A DNA stretch of 64,000 nt from Lepidurus packardi (GCA_023053545.1 JAKZAN010000004.1:8866001-8930000); one strand, 5' to 3'. Positions 48,201-63,200 are shown, counted from the first letter of the stretch. A program made the numbers and translations. The notes: generated by a model from the letters alone, not told the origin.

Positions 48201-51200
48201 ATTACTTGATCTAATCTATTATTTTTTGTACTTGTCTACTTGTTTTACTAATCAGTTAATAATTATGAATAATGAGCAAGCATTGCAATCAGTCAATTAA
48301 AGATTAAGAGTATTGAGTATAGATTAAGCAATTAAAGAGTATTGACGAAACATTGAGAATGACTAAAAATAACTACGATACAAATTAATCGTATGAGGAA
48401 AAATTACAAAAATAAAATTAAGAATGAATAAGAAAATAGCAATTAATAGGAATGAGCTTAAATGTCTGTGTTTCCAAATGAATAGACAAGTAATTAAAAC
48501 ACGCAACTTTCGAGTCACTAATGAAAAATCTGTATCTTTGATTTTCGCCTTTTAGAGTACAGTCCTTGTGCTTCACAGAGAAGTGATCCCCACGAATTTG
48601 GGTCATTTAAGCATTCAAAACTGCCCCGATGTCTGGATCCAAGCAGGATCATTCGCCAAGAAACAATACTTGGCTGACGTGAGCATCTCGAACTGCGGCC
48701 GCGTCATTTTCGAAGCTGAATCAGCCTCTTCAGTAGAATCGCCTTTGAACCCTACCTTCAGCATCACTACCTGCCGATCTCTGATTCTGCGCACGGGATC
48801 TTTCGCTCGGAATTCAAAAAAACCCCTTTCGCTTTCAGCCGGTCCTTGCGGTGAAGTCGAAATCGAAGGATCGACTTTCTCACAGATTCAACGGATTCGC
48901 TTGACAGGCATTCCAAGACTGTTTTTACACCCTTATGCCTTCAAATTAGACCCTCCGGCTAGTACCGAATTGCTCATTTCGGATATCGCACTGCAAAACG
49001 TGAAACTCGCCAACGGAATAATTGAATCTAACACATTTCCTTCCCCCTTGCGAAATCTGAAACTGGAGGATGTCACAGCTGATTCCATCGCATCCAGTGC
49101 CTTCGCTGGCGTCCAGGTAGTCAAGATTCAACTGAAAAACTGCACCATAGGAACGCTATCTTCGAACGCCTTCAAAGCCGGGATGATTTCCGACTCGATA
49201 GAAATCTTTGATTCCAAAATAGGAATCATCGAATCGGGCGCCATCAGTTCTGCTGCGAATTACGTTGGCCTCCACAGCAACGCAATAGGCAAACTGGAAG
49301 AATCAGCCTTAAACATGCCAGTCGCCGAAATCATTTTACGCAGCAATCGAATCGGATCATGGAAGTCAAACGCCTTACGTCTTAGGGAGTGGAATCGCAT
49401 GCTCGTGGACAACAATACCATCAAATCCATCGACTCTCAAGCCTTCTATAGCATCGGAGAGGCCAAAACGTTAGCGCAGCTCGTTGTGAGCAACAATGTG
49501 ATTCTCCAAGCACAATCGGGTGCGTTTTCCTTCAGCGCAGTCAAACCCGAGCTGTCCGGCAATGTCTTTTACCAGAGCTGCGATTGCTCCATCAACAGTT
49601 GGGCGGCTGACTTGACCAAAATGTCCTTCCGAGTGGAAGCGAATAGCTCGGGAATCGCGACATTCGAACGTCCGAATGTGATTTGGCTCGATTCGGAGCT
49701 CTTCAATTCGAGTTTGTGCGCTTTGTCGCCCATTGACGCTCAATGCCTTGAGAAGAACGACGTCGCCTTTTTACCCATGGTGAATTACACGAATTTGATG
49801 TGTACAGTGAGTGGAGAGATTCAAGAATGTGTGATTCGCCTGAGAGGGTTGGGAGTCGTCAGTGATCGCGCGGTAACTCCCGATTGGACAATTAGCGAGA
49901 ATCCTGTGACGGATAACACGGAAAGTGTCTCTACAGCGCCAACGTTGAGTTTCCTTCACTTGGATCGCGATTTGCTCATCGTTATCGCGTTTAGTGTCAT
50001 GATTGGCGTGGTGGTGATTTCGCTCATCTTATGGATCATCTGTGCCAAGCGTAGGACTAGTAAAATCACGCGAAGAGCTAGTGAGAATCAGGCGAACGAA
50101 ACGCCGTATGACGATCGTACATTGGCACCTCTTTTGGCGCAGGAAAAGCATTTAGGAGGGGCTATTCTGTCGAGCGATTCGATTCACCGACTCGCGGTCA
50201 AAGATTACAAGCCCGAGTTGGTGAACAAAGCGGTAGCGGTGCAGTCCGAGCAGGATTTTTATGATCAGGGTAACCCCATTTACGCTGAACTGGTGGAGGC
50301 GACTCCAGGTCGCACTGATTCTCGAATCGGATCGCCGGTACAACCGCCAGTGGTGCCTTTACTTCCCCCAGGCGGGTTTTCTTCCTTAAACTCAAGCTTG
50401 GGGCGAAAAGATGACAACGACAATAAAAGGACAATTGATCGCGGAACGCAAACGATTCTCGATCCGATCGAACCGCGCAGCAGTGTCACGGACGATTTTG
50501 CGGAAGCGGTACTGGCGGCTATAAAAGAGAAACTGGATTTGGCGCCGCTGTACAGCCAAGTAAAAGATCATTTGCCCAATCCAGCTGATTCTACAGGTGA
50601 TTCAGCGCGGAAAAGTTACGATCTGATTCACGTCATTGACGCGAAAGATTCTGCCGCACGGCTACCTCTCAACTCCGAGTCTTCTGACGGAACTTATAGC
50701 AAACCCTGGACTCCCCGGGAATCAGTCGCATCCGTGAGTAGTCCGACGAGTCCGACTCTAGAATCGGCTGTGCAATCAAGTGTCTTAAACACCAAAACCC
50801 CCTTTTCCATGGCCCGATCCTTACCAAAATGGCCTCCGCCAGCTAGTAAAGGTCCCCTCGGCACTCGATCAATCCCGACCTCTCCGAACAAAACGATTTC
50901 TTCAACCCGATCCCGCCCAATTTCCCCTCCAGCAGTGATCAATCCCCTCAAGGATACTAAACCTCCTTGGCGAGTGCCTGCTGCTCGTAGTTCCAACTTT
51001 ACTCGACCGACGAGTCTGAAGAAACGACCCGAAGACATCACCCCGAAAATCGGATCAACGACATCGAATCGCTACAATCCTACCCCACCTGTTAGTGTTA
51101 CAGTGTTTGAGGAATCTCAGTCCACTCCAGAACCTCCTCCTTCTGCTCTTGAAATCAAGCTGGAATCACCTGAGGAAGCAGAAAAAGTCGAACCGGTCTC

Positions 51201-54200
51201 CGAGTTAGCAGAATCAGCACCCCAAATCTGCGAATATGCTGATCCCCAGGACGTCAAGGATAACGAGTACAGCCTAGTAACTCCCAAGCCTTTCTCTTTC
51301 ATTTTCAAGAAGCCCTTGTTCCAACTCGGTCTGAAAACGAGTCTCGAACCTTCACGCTTCCGACCCCCGCCCACTGCCGGAGCTCCGCCCAAACCTGCGC
51401 GCCAGGTTCCGGCCATTAGTGACTACAGCGAACCAAAGGACAAGACTGAGCACGTCTACGCGGAATTGCCCGAAACCGTGACTCAAGATCAGCGGTGAGA
51501 AAAAACACGAAAGATGCTTTCTTTGTACATAGAGTTTAAAAAGTTACGAAAATTTCTAACCCAAGTTTGCCTGTGATTGGACGCGAAAGGACGAAAGAAA
51601 TGTCAGTGCGTCAAGTGAAATTGTAGCAAAAAAAAAAAAAAATGTGTGGCCTTGGCTTTGTAATAAACCAGACTGGTTAAAGAGACAAGTGGCTTAAACA
51701 ATAAATAACGCTTTTGTAGAGAAATAAAAATGGGCTACTATTTTTCCTCTAAAGAAAAATCGCTTACGTGATTGAAAATAAAAAAATTTCCTGTTCTCAG
51801 AGTTTCTCCCCAGAAGTGATTTTGGAGGGTTGAGTCAGAATCTGGTACGGATACTGCGGTCAAATGATAATTTCCAATCCGCGTAGAAAACTTGCCGGAA
51901 GTAAACTACAGCGTTCAGTTTGTCGTTAAGAGTCGTTACAGATCCAAGTCTTTTCTTCTTTAGAGTGGAAACTTCCTCAACAATGCGAAAAATATGGCTG
52001 CTCTGCCTTCTTATTTGCTACTGTTACGCACAGGCTGGAGTTCGGAAAACTACCTTCAAAATGACGCCCAATACCACGCCAAGTGCTCGGACTAATGGAA
52101 TTACCAAACCACTTTCAACTGTGTATCCTAAGAAATCGCTCTGCGACAACGGCATTTGTACCTGTGACGAAGATCGTAGAATAGTTTCGTGCAAATGTAA
52201 AGCAGTGAATCAGGTACAGTTTGTTTCCCCATTTTACACAAGATACGACGCACTTAAACAAGAGTAGTATCTCATCTCAAAGAATGCTTCCCAGCAAACA
52301 TAACAGCAGGATTAACGTTCGGAGCATAATTCTTTTTTAGTTACTTATACTAAGTTACTTTATTACTTATATAATAAGTTACTGTATTCTAAGTTAATTC
52401 AGTTACTTATGGTTATTTATAATAAATTACCGCGTCATTATTATGAAAATCGTCGGTAGAATTCATAACGAACAATGAACGTACAATTAAGGTATCGGAA
52501 TCAACTTTTTTGTATATTGATATCGATACTTTGATCAAAGGAAACATACCAATGTGATATTTGATTACATTCCTTAGGAAATTACTATTTCGCCCCAGAA
52601 ACCGGAAAACTCCTTGCCCGAAGAAGTGGAAGAATTTAGTGTGGAACACTGTAAGCGAGTTAAAATCAGCAAGAATTCCATTCTCAAAGCCAGCAAACTA
52701 CGGCGATTCAAGGTGAATAACGTACATTCCTTGGAAGTGGAAACGCTCGGCTTCCATCAACAAAGACAGCGCATAGCGGGCAACCAAAACTCCGCTCCCT
52801 TTTCTACCCACAGGGACTCGCCTCCAAATAACGACAAGGACATTTCGCTTCTCATCAGCGAGTCCAACAACAACCTCGAAATCGATATACGCAATATTGA
52901 AATCACGCAACTCAGTACACGCTCTTTTGAAGGATCACTTGACGCTATAAAGTTCCGAAAATGTCGTTTTCCACATCCGATTGTAAAAGAAACGTTCTAC
53001 AAACTTGACCAACTCAATGTCCTTCTCTTCAACGAATCGATTCTCACCGACATAGAATTAGGCGCATTCCATGAGGTCTCGACGCAAAACCTGGCGATTG
53101 CACGGAGTACAATCAGTTCGATCCGTGAGAATGCGTTCGTGATTCATGTCGCCCAAGTCGCTGAAATTCGCCACTGTACCATCGATTCTATCCGAATCCA
53201 AGCGATTCAGATTGCAACTCCCGAGTTATTTAAGTTTGTTAATAATACTGTGAAGACTCTTCATCGTCATGCCCTCCAAGTTATGACCAAAGGTCGCGTA
53301 ACAATCGAAGACTGTCAATTCAAGCAAGTCAACAGACACGCCTTTCATTACATCAACTCGACACGAAACAACGATGATTTACATTTCATAGGCAATACTT
53401 TTGAAAACTATGACGCTGGGGCTTTGCACTTTAACGATTCTTACAACCCAGCATACATCCAACTCGACCCTTTGTACCTGGCCAAGGATTCTTGCATTTG
53501 CAATCCTTTGCCTATCTTGATCAAATTGCTGGGCAAGAATCAGACGCGTAAACGCAGAAAAACTCCCTTATTTACGTTTAGCGAAGACTACTCCGTCTCA
53601 GACTACAACGAATCACATGGAATGGCTTCCACGTCGGATGAAAAGGAAGATGAAGACAAAAATGACGCACTCCGAAAGCCGGCAGGAACAACGATTCTGA
53701 AGGATTCCGAAAACTCTTTTGACCCTACAACAATATACACCGATCGGCGGACGACGAACCTCACTTCTACTGCATTTTCTGGATTAGAATCGACGGAAAT
53801 CACTTCCCCGGTCCCGACCACCTTGGTTTCAGGACTCACTCCGCAACCCAAATTGAACGATGTTGGCGGTCGAGAACTAGAAGACCTCACAACGATCGAC
53901 AAGCTCCTTGCTGAAGCGTTAAAGTGTGTTACGAGCACTGGATCAATGTACTCGTTAGCATATCAGATGCAGTACTGTGACAACGATAAGCCTAATAACG
54001 ATTCTAAGATCTCGCTCGATTCTATTTGGGAAAAACTCCTGTACATCGGCCTCCCAGCGTTGATTTTGGTGGGGCTCGGTATCGTACTCGCCTCCTGTTG
54101 TTTTTGCTTGCGCAAACGCAAACAGAAGAATCAGATGCCCAAAGACGCAACTCTTAACGAAGCGCAACTCATGGAATTACTCGGAATGCCTCGGAAAGGT

Positions 54201-57200
54201 TCGGCGAACCCTAACCAACAGGCTAACAGCAACTTGGGTTACGAGACTCAGTCAACTCTACCCACTCGGCCTCCGCTCACCGGGCAAGGTTCGAGCCAAT
54301 GGGTACTGGCAGTGCCCGATCCCAAAATGTACAAAGAAACCGAGGTACAAATCGTGGTGGAATATGCTAAACCCATGGAAGATCTTAGATATCGTGATAG
54401 CTATGCTGACTGATTTTCCCTATCCTCTAATTTGGGATATTTCTTGTCCTAAACTACCCCACCTGATACTTGCAATTTCTTGAAATGTCTATGAAAGAGA
54501 TCTAACGTAGCTGTGTAATTTTGGCCAATAAAAGACAGGTTTTTCCTCAATGTTTACGGATTTGAAACAGGAAACGGAACTAACCTGTACGGAAGCGAGC
54601 CGTCTAATGCTTCCTGGATCGTAGGCGGATGAGCCAAGGCAAATCCTTTGCGTAATAGCGCCGCGTGGGCGGTTGACACTGCTGTCAATGATTCTGCACT
54701 GTCTTCCATGTCTGGAAAAAAGCGGAAATGATTTGTTTTAAAAATTAACTGAGGTACTTTCAAGAGGATTTCACGTTTACCTGCACGACATGCGGGCAAA
54801 GTCAATTCCTTTTTCATGAGTGACGCAGCACATAAACCAGCGAGGAAAGATAACTCGAGTTCAAGGTGAGCCAGACCTTGTTGCTGCGAATCGGGCCATT
54901 CATAACCCACTGCAAGGCATTTATAGCCCCAAAACTGGCTTTTCTCACTGCGGAGGTAATCAGACGCTGTTTCTAATGAAAATACGACTTCATGACCTGG
55001 GAAGCAAAATAACAATTTAAACTTGCAATAATTGATCAACGAACTCGTTTTTTCTTTTTTTTCTTTTACCTGGCAAGATAATGGAATGATTCGTCCAATT
55101 ACTACCAGAGAAACGTTTAAGCACTGGCCAGAGATTCTCGCTTTCCCCACGACTGTTAGGAATGTAAAGTTGCAAACTGTCTTCTGGTTGGGCAGTGACG
55201 CATTGCGGATCAAATTCGAGGGTTATCCAATGTACGGAGGGAGGAAATACCAAGCGTTTTTGATCTACCACGGCTAGACGATAGGGATGATCACTTTCCA
55301 TGACGGCATAATGTTTGGAGGTCGTAAGAGGCAAAGGAGCGGGTGCCAACATCAATCGGGAATTGTTTAGAGCTGCCACATGAGGTAAGACTTGCTGGAT
55401 TAACTGAATCAGCTCCACTGCCACCTGGAAGTATGATAAAACATAATTGAATTGGGGGTATGTAGTTATACATATAATTATATCCCTGCCTTATGCTAAA
55501 ACTATTTGAAAATTATGATTTTAGAAAGCGTATTCGAGATTTACACTCCTCACTTAGTTTCCGATTCGGAGTTCTACTTTTTCTTTCACGATTCACACCC
55601 CTAACTCGATCGGAGTTCGAACTGTTTCCCCATCTTTGTGATGGTTCACATGCCTTGCTTTTTAGCTCGCTTTACGGAATTAGTAACAATCACTAAAATT
55701 TCGGCAACATGGCTAGAAATTCTTATAAAATATTACAATTAGAGGCAAAAAATTCTAAAAGACTCGATTTATATAATATAAATAAAGAAGTATATTCATA
55801 TTTACCTTTGGTTGGGAAGATGCCACAGGTCCCATATTCGCCAAAACCATAGGAACAAGGTCGGTGATGAAATGGGCGTGTTCCAAGACATTATGGGCAC
55901 TTGAGCTGGGTAAAGTTGCCGCTAAAGAGAGTAGAGCACCAAGTCGGTGCAGGACAGAGCTGGTTAGAGTTAGCAAAGCAGCTCGAGATTGGTTCTGAAG
56001 CAGCTCTGAGCTCCGAGTTTCCAGTGCTGGGGGCAAAGTGTAGTAAAGAAGATACGGAATTTGGCCCCGGAGATGATTAGTGCCATTAAAGCTTAATAAC
56101 GAAGCTGTAAAGGTAAAAGTAGTGCCGTCTGGGCCCTTGACACTGCCTAATCCTCCGTCTCCATTACTGGTACGTCCGCCGTGGTTTCTGAGTCGAATTA
56201 CGTATTTGGTATTTTCCTATGAATCGAAGGTCAGACAGTATTATGATTTCACTCATAGATTGGCACAATGTTAAGAATCATCCTAGAAAATCAGAGAGAA
56301 AGCTTACTTTGATGGGAATAGGTTTGTCGAACTTGACATCCACAATTTCTGGAACAAAATCAACAGACCCGTAGGAGCCTTTCACTATTTGGAGACAATG
56401 CCAGCGTTGAGATTGACTAGGATCGTTGGTGTGGCTCAACTAGAATCACAATTAAAAAAGATATTATTTGATTACGGCATATTTACCTTTAAATATAATT
56501 ATTATAATACGTTTGCAATGCATATCCAAAGAGTTGAAAATTCGGTAGAAAGGCGTAAGTAAAAGAAGGGTTAGAACATCTTCTCAGGCATGAATGCACA
56601 AAATTCGCGTAGACAATGAAAAGTTTACATTTTTTTTACGTCTAATTAAGCTTTTGAATAAAAATGCCGCGAAAGTTGCGAACGTTTTTCATTTGAGCAA
56701 CCAGCGTTTAGATTTAAACACTTGAAAAAGATGTGTGTTAGATTTAAGTTTAAATGTTAATTTAGGTACGAATTATGCTTGCTTTGAGTTAACATGGACC
56801 AGATTTTTATGATATAAGTAAAACCTGTACACGATACCCACTTTTGGAATGTAAATATTTACCGTTGACAGAGTAACGGAGTTTTCGACCAATCCCTACC
56901 AAGAACTTAAGGAGGCGCTACATTTGAACTAGGATCAACAATATATCATATACCGTCTATTCCTAATCACTAATGAAGCAAAATTAAGATTCGAGATCTA
57001 AACGAATATGTAAAGACTTATACAGTAGAAATCGATGAAAAATCCATACGAGAACACAGAAAACCCCCGCACAAACTATCCGTTATAAAATAAAATATAA
57101 AGAATACTCACGTCTTCAAGTAGCTCCAATTCGTATTCGTACACTCCCACCCCTCCATACACTCCTACACCGGCTATAGCCACTCCTGAACGGTCTACAG

Positions 57201-60200
57201 TCATTCCTATAGCCTCTGGCGATCCATTTCCAGTGTTCCATGACCTACTGGGACTTAACCGAGCAAATCTGCAAGGCGTTTGTAGTAACGGACGTATGCC
57301 AGGCAAATCCGACTCAGGCTGTGCAAATTAAGAGGATTTTGAGGTTACAATTCTGCAAGAAAAGTTCTTAAAAGGAACTTACATCATTGCCACAAGCTTG
57401 AGAAGCCAATTCAGCCAAAACTCTCCCCAGAAAATTGCAAGCATGAGGCACCACTTCCTGGCTCAAACTTTTCTCTTTTTCCACTAAAGCGTGCTGCAAA
57501 GGTAACGTCACCAGCGTTAATAAGCGTTCTACGACTTCTTGTAATGGCTTGGCCACCCCTCCGCTCCCTTCTACCTATAAAAAAGCAAAAATTATGGCTT
57601 AGATAGAAAAGGCGAGTTTTTTTCAATGTACTTTATGCTTATAGATCATGTGTTCAATCAAGAGCGGATACGAAGCGTCACCAGGGCTTATGTTGAAGGA
57701 ATCGGGCCCAGCCGGACTCGGTCCTTGGCTGGAATGCTTTTCAGGGGAACCAGGCGTAACATCTCCAACCATCAAAGACGGCAAAGTTTGCTGCAAACGG
57801 ACATGCGCACTGCAAAGAGAGGATAGTACTGCTCCAACCAATCGATCTTTCTCGCCATCCCAGACTCCCTAGAAATAATCCAAATTTTGAGTTAACTAAT
57901 CTTGATTAATCACCTTTATTTCGTTCAATTAATTAATGCAACACAAATTAACATCAGATTGTTAGAGATTGATTAAGATTGACGATTATTAAAAAAAATA
58001 ACAAGTTAACTCAAAAGGTTAACTAAAAACTATTAACTATATGATTTATTTTAGATCGATTTAGGGATATTACTCAAGATTAAGGACAATTAATAATACT
58101 ACTTTAAACTAATTTAAAATAGGCTTTTACTTCAGTTGCATGCAGCAATTGGCAGAGATGCGTCCATTTAAGGGCTCCGGTAGGGTAAAACGCGTGGTAA
58201 CAAGTCACCAAGCTCTTATGGCATTCCTCCCATACTGATGTCAGCATTTCCATATAATTTCCAAGCTGCGAAGGACCTACATTACGAACCCGAGCCAAGT
58301 CATTTTTTAAACACATTTCTTGAATTAAGAAAAGGCGAAATTACCGTAAGTGGTTAAGGGATGAACTAGGATGTTTTGGAGGAGTAGACTCGTACGATGA
58401 ACAGCTTCAGCCATGGCAAAGGTATCAGCAGGCGAGTGGGTGTGTCCACCACTCGGTGTTTTGATCCACCCAGTGCCATTTGCCGGGTAAATATGAAGAA
58501 TGTAGTGTTTCAAGAGGCGCAGTCCTGCGCGAAGGACGTAGGTAGCAGTTCGAGGGGCGGGACTACCATTAAATAAGGGCGCTTGCGCACTAGGACCAGC
58601 AATGGATAATTGCAAGTTATGAATCACATGAGCTGTGAGACTGGACCACGCCCACTGTAGCCATCGCAGCAAATGCTCAAAACACTCCTAAAGTTAAGAA
58701 AAGAATTCGAATCATTTTCTTTCTTTAGTATCTGTTTTAGTATTTTTTGTTCATTTCTTTTTTTTACTATTTGTGTGGTCTCCTCAAGGACCCTAAAGTG
58801 CAATACATGCTTTTTTAGTGTGATTTTTAAACTAGCATGATTCAAAGCTTTAGAATGTGGACAATTTTTTTTTAATTTAAACAAATCTTGAGAACTTTGA
58901 ACGCGGGTAGCTTAATTTATTTTTAGTTAGAATTATCATTGTTAGAAGACAAATTCGAGTGGAAACTTACAGCCGTGACATTCTGTGCAAACGCAGGACT
59001 GAGAACATGAACTGGCTCTGTTGGATGGTGCAAAGTAGTGGGCGTGTCTGCTGAAACAACTCGGTATAAGAGCTGAGGAATCTGACCGGCGTTTACATCT
59101 GTTCCGTTGTTTGATTTCTTGGAAGATTTAAAGTAAAACACAACTCTGGTTTGAAGAAATTATTTTTTAGTCAAATTTGAAAGATATTTCCCAAAGTTTG
59201 TAAATACTTACTGATCTTCTCCAGTCACCATGCTCAATCCTGAAGACCCGCAATCCGAAGAAGGTCCACTGACCCTAGTCCATGCCAAATACCAGCGATG
59301 AGCCTGTGCAATATTAATGAGGAAAAAAAATTAAATAAAGTATTAAAATAAAAAGATTTCGTTCAATCTTCCTGACATTTACCTGAATAGATACTGGTTC
59401 TTCAAACAAAATAGGATGGCGTTGCCTAGCTCCACATTCATAGACAACTTCATCAGTTTCAGCTAACAATTCTCCGTCTCCTTCTTGTTCAGCATTAAGA
59501 CCCAAATCAAACAACTAAAAAGAATCCGGATCTCTAAATCTATTCTCTAAATTTGCTCAAAATAACGCAAAAATAACGCAAAAAAAATCAAAATTCACCT
59601 TAATCTTTCCCATGTACTCGCCGCGTCCCCCAAAAAGTCCAAATCCTCCTATCAAGACATCCGTATCCGCCATAAACCTCACAGCTTCCACAGAATGGCC
59701 CGAATAGCCCCACCCACCTCCATGGCCTACACCAAATTGAAAATAAGTCAGCAATATAGAAAAGACGGCATTGACCATCAAAACTTACTTTCAAAACGAT
59801 TCACGACCAAGAAATCCTCTTTGCTATAGCTCCGCGCGCCAAGCACCGCCTCTTCTTTGGCTGGCTCTGCCCCTGTGATCAAACAATGAGAAGCTCCCGC
59901 TCCCGCTTGAGCATCCAAACAAGCCAAAATATGCAACGCAGCCTGCTCTTGAACAACTCCGTGAACTCCCGATGTTACTGGTAACGCCAAACTGGGCTGA
60001 AAGACGTCTGGCAAGGTTGAAGTATTCCGTCCTGCTACTGCTGGACTGTAAGCTTCAAATTGGCGGTTCTTGGGACAATAACTAACAAGAAGCAATAATT
60101 AAATACGAATAAATACAGAAAAATGGATTTTTACCTCCATAGAATGGCATAAACAGGATCCCAGGTGACAAATTTGTCTAGAAAGGACACTTGCGCAGGG

Positions 60201-63200
60201 GAATTGAAGGTACGGCATTGTCCATCTGTTCTGGACACGCCCAATGTCTCTGCCCCTCCTTCCTTAACCGGTAAAATCACTGTTCCAGAGAAAATTAAAT
60301 TGTAATTTGCAATTAATTATTACTAATTTAAGGTTATTCAGATTATTTGAGATTTTTTAAGCTTACTAAGGGAATTTCCTGCCACAAATAGCGCAGATTG
60401 CTTCAAATGTTGACTAGTTAGCAAACGCTCGTCCACTTTGAGGAAGGTTCGGTCTCCAGATGCGCCAATCCAGGAAACTTTTCGTCCCATATGCGGTCCC
60501 ACCTGTGGCAACACTTGTGGAGCAGTCCATTTCTCCAGTCGGGCCACTTCTTCTTTCGGATGATCCCTCTATGGAAAAGAAAAAGAGAAATCAATCCAGT
60601 GACGAATTTTAATCAGAAATCTTAGTAATATGAAAACCAGAACCCGAGCAAAAATACAGAAAAAATGAATTAGATTAAAAGAACAATTTAAGGGTCTGTG
60701 TAATTTTCAAAAAATTACAAAAAGAACTCACTGCGTAAGTGCCGCAGGTAAGAACATGGCCTTGATCCGTAAGAAGAACGGTATGAAAACTCCCAGTGGC
60801 GATTTGCACGATCTTATGCCTTAATTTCATTGCAGTCGGCCAATTTCTGCTCACAGAATCTCCTGTTCCTAGTTGTCCTTGACTATTGGAGCCAAACGCC
60901 AGTACTTGCCCGTTAGCACAGAGTAAAACTGCAATGAACCCCGAAAAATCATAAATCTACTCAGAAACAATCTTTTTCTAAAAAAAAAAAAAGTTTTTAC
61001 CTGTGTGATGGATGCCACAAGCGATTTGGATGACAGGAGATTCTGTGTAAACCTTGCCAGGAGGCAAAGAGACCAGTTTCCGGTCATCATTAACCCCATT
61101 TCCTTCATCCTTGCTGATTTTGCCGTGGCTTTTGCAGTCTTCGCACTTGCTACGCCTGCTGGTCTTCACTTTAGGCTGCGGATGAGGCAGTTTATGGCCG
61201 ACGGACATTTTCTCGTGTTCTAGCAAGGGAGAAGAGGCCGCTAAAGCGTCAAAAGCTTCATTCGCACAGGAGCGACAAATCCCACAAGTACTGCAACCCG
61301 AATCACCCAATCCACAGCCACATGCCCTACGAAAACAAACCATTAATTCCATATATTTGTTTTCCCTATAAATATGGTGAACTTACGTTCCTACGGCTCT
61401 GTCGGGCAAATCGCCATTAATGCAAGCTGCCCCGAAGCCAGTACACTGTCCACACTTTGTGCAAACTCGGCAAGCGTCCATTTGCCACACATGATTGCCC
61501 GCTGTGCATCCTGTGGGCAAATCTTCATCCGATTCAACCTCTGCTTCTTCTTCTTGAGGAGCTAAGAACGTTCAAAACGATTTAGTTTCTGAATTTAAAC
61601 CCATTTTTTTTTTTTTTTTTAAGCTTTTTTGTACCTTCTTTAGAGATGTGTTGACGCCCACATTGGCCCTTATTGTTCATGCCCAGGGTGTACACATGAC
61701 CATTCTGTGTCAGAAGAACAGCATGAGCTTTACCAAGGGTCACTTGAGTCACTTGAACGTCTTCAAGCCCCAAAACTTTCCCTTTGAAAAAAATAATCAA
61801 TGAAAATGAACTCGTATTCCTTTAAGAAGCAATAACTAGCAAAATATCAAATAAATACCTGCTGGATCACAGTGGTGAGTGTCTTTGCCCATCATATACA
61901 CTTGTCCTTCCAAACTGACCAAAGCCGACGTCCCATTATTAGCTGCCACCCATGTTATTTGCTTGCCTTCCATTCCCATAAATCGCTTTAATTTACTCGC
62001 TTTGGCCACACGTCTGCGACCTAACCAAATTGAGTTTCTCAACTTTGTTATCAAGCAAGTTCGACACTAATTTCAATTTTTCAACAAAAGAAAGAAAGCA
62101 AAGAAATTACTTAAATCGCCATCTTCCCCCCGCCGGGCCACGCCCATAAAATAAACGCTGCCATCTTCAGCCAATAAAAGGGCGTGTTGGCCTTCATGTC
62201 CTACAGCAACTTGCAATATTCGCCCATGTTTGGATCCGGTGAGCTCTGACCATGCAGCACTCGCTTTCAAGCCCAGAACTGCGCCTTTTCCGAACCAATA
62301 CACCTTCATTTCGAAATAAAAATAAAGTATGCCACACGACTTGTCGATTACATGCATCTGCTAAGAAAGTAGTACCTTTCCAGCTGACGTTCGAGCTAAA
62401 GCAAATTCTTTCCCGCCCATGACAGCACAAACGTCGCTAGGACAGTCTGGTAAGACATGCGCAGTTTGATCTTGATCCCATTGGGCCCAGCCAAAAGCTT
62501 CGATACACTGACGGGACACGTTGATAGGAAATTCGTTGAGGATCCTAGATGGATGTTCTACATTGTGCCACTGAACGACAAATCCCTCCTATGGAAGAAA
62601 AATTCAGCGTTAATCGTCTATTTTTGAAAGAGAAACATGAATTGTTTGATTAGAATACCTGCGTTAGACAGACGGAAGCTAAATGGGCGCCATCAGCAAA
62701 CACTTGGTCTGGACAAGACCAAGGAATCCGTTTTTGAACCCTTAAATTGGTCTTATCCAAAACAAGAAGCTCTTCGAATGTCTTTAAAAGCAGGCGACCC
62801 TGGGCAAAAAAAGACAAAGTTAACTTGAGCATACATTTCCTGTTCCAATTCATTTCGCCTACGTTAACGTGCAAAAGTGCGCGGATTGGGTGAGAAGGCA
62901 AGGCTTGTTGTATTACCACCTGACCAGCCATTGTCCCTCCGTATCCCGATCCAATTTTCCAAACTTCTGGGCCCACAATTAAGTACAAATACGGCCCATC
63001 ACTCACCACTATACTTCCAATAAGTTTAGCTACACACAAAAACAAAAAGAATCAAAAATTTGTACATGTGGATAACTATAAAGCTTACAAGAAGTGGCCA
63101 TCAAATCGAAGGAATGTACTAAAGCGTTCTGCAGAATGCCTCCGTTAAGAAAGTCCAATTTACTGGCTGATTCACCCAGTAACAAATGATGGATACTGCG

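Larger units (their letters stand above)
43282..48555 (+). other. Intron of nested gene A (5.3 kb)
   Basis: It contains a 200 bp direct duplication (45355-45843), an adjacent hairpin (45850-45897), a G11 run near 46522, another G run near 47437, and a minus-strand coding-like fragment (46176-46528). The remainder is A/T-rich without recognised features. Confidence 0.7.
42146..54584 (-). other. Giant MYCBP2 intron hosting two opposite-strand genes
   Basis: A donor (AG, then GTTAGT) at 54584 and an acceptor (CCCTAG) before 42145 keep the MYCBP2 frame. Nearly all other introns in this gene are under 700 bases. Inside, on the plus strand, sit the genes at 43042-51498 and 51983-54413. The poly(A) signal of the second one (54527-54532) is about 50 bases from the host exon. 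Confidence 0.85.
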
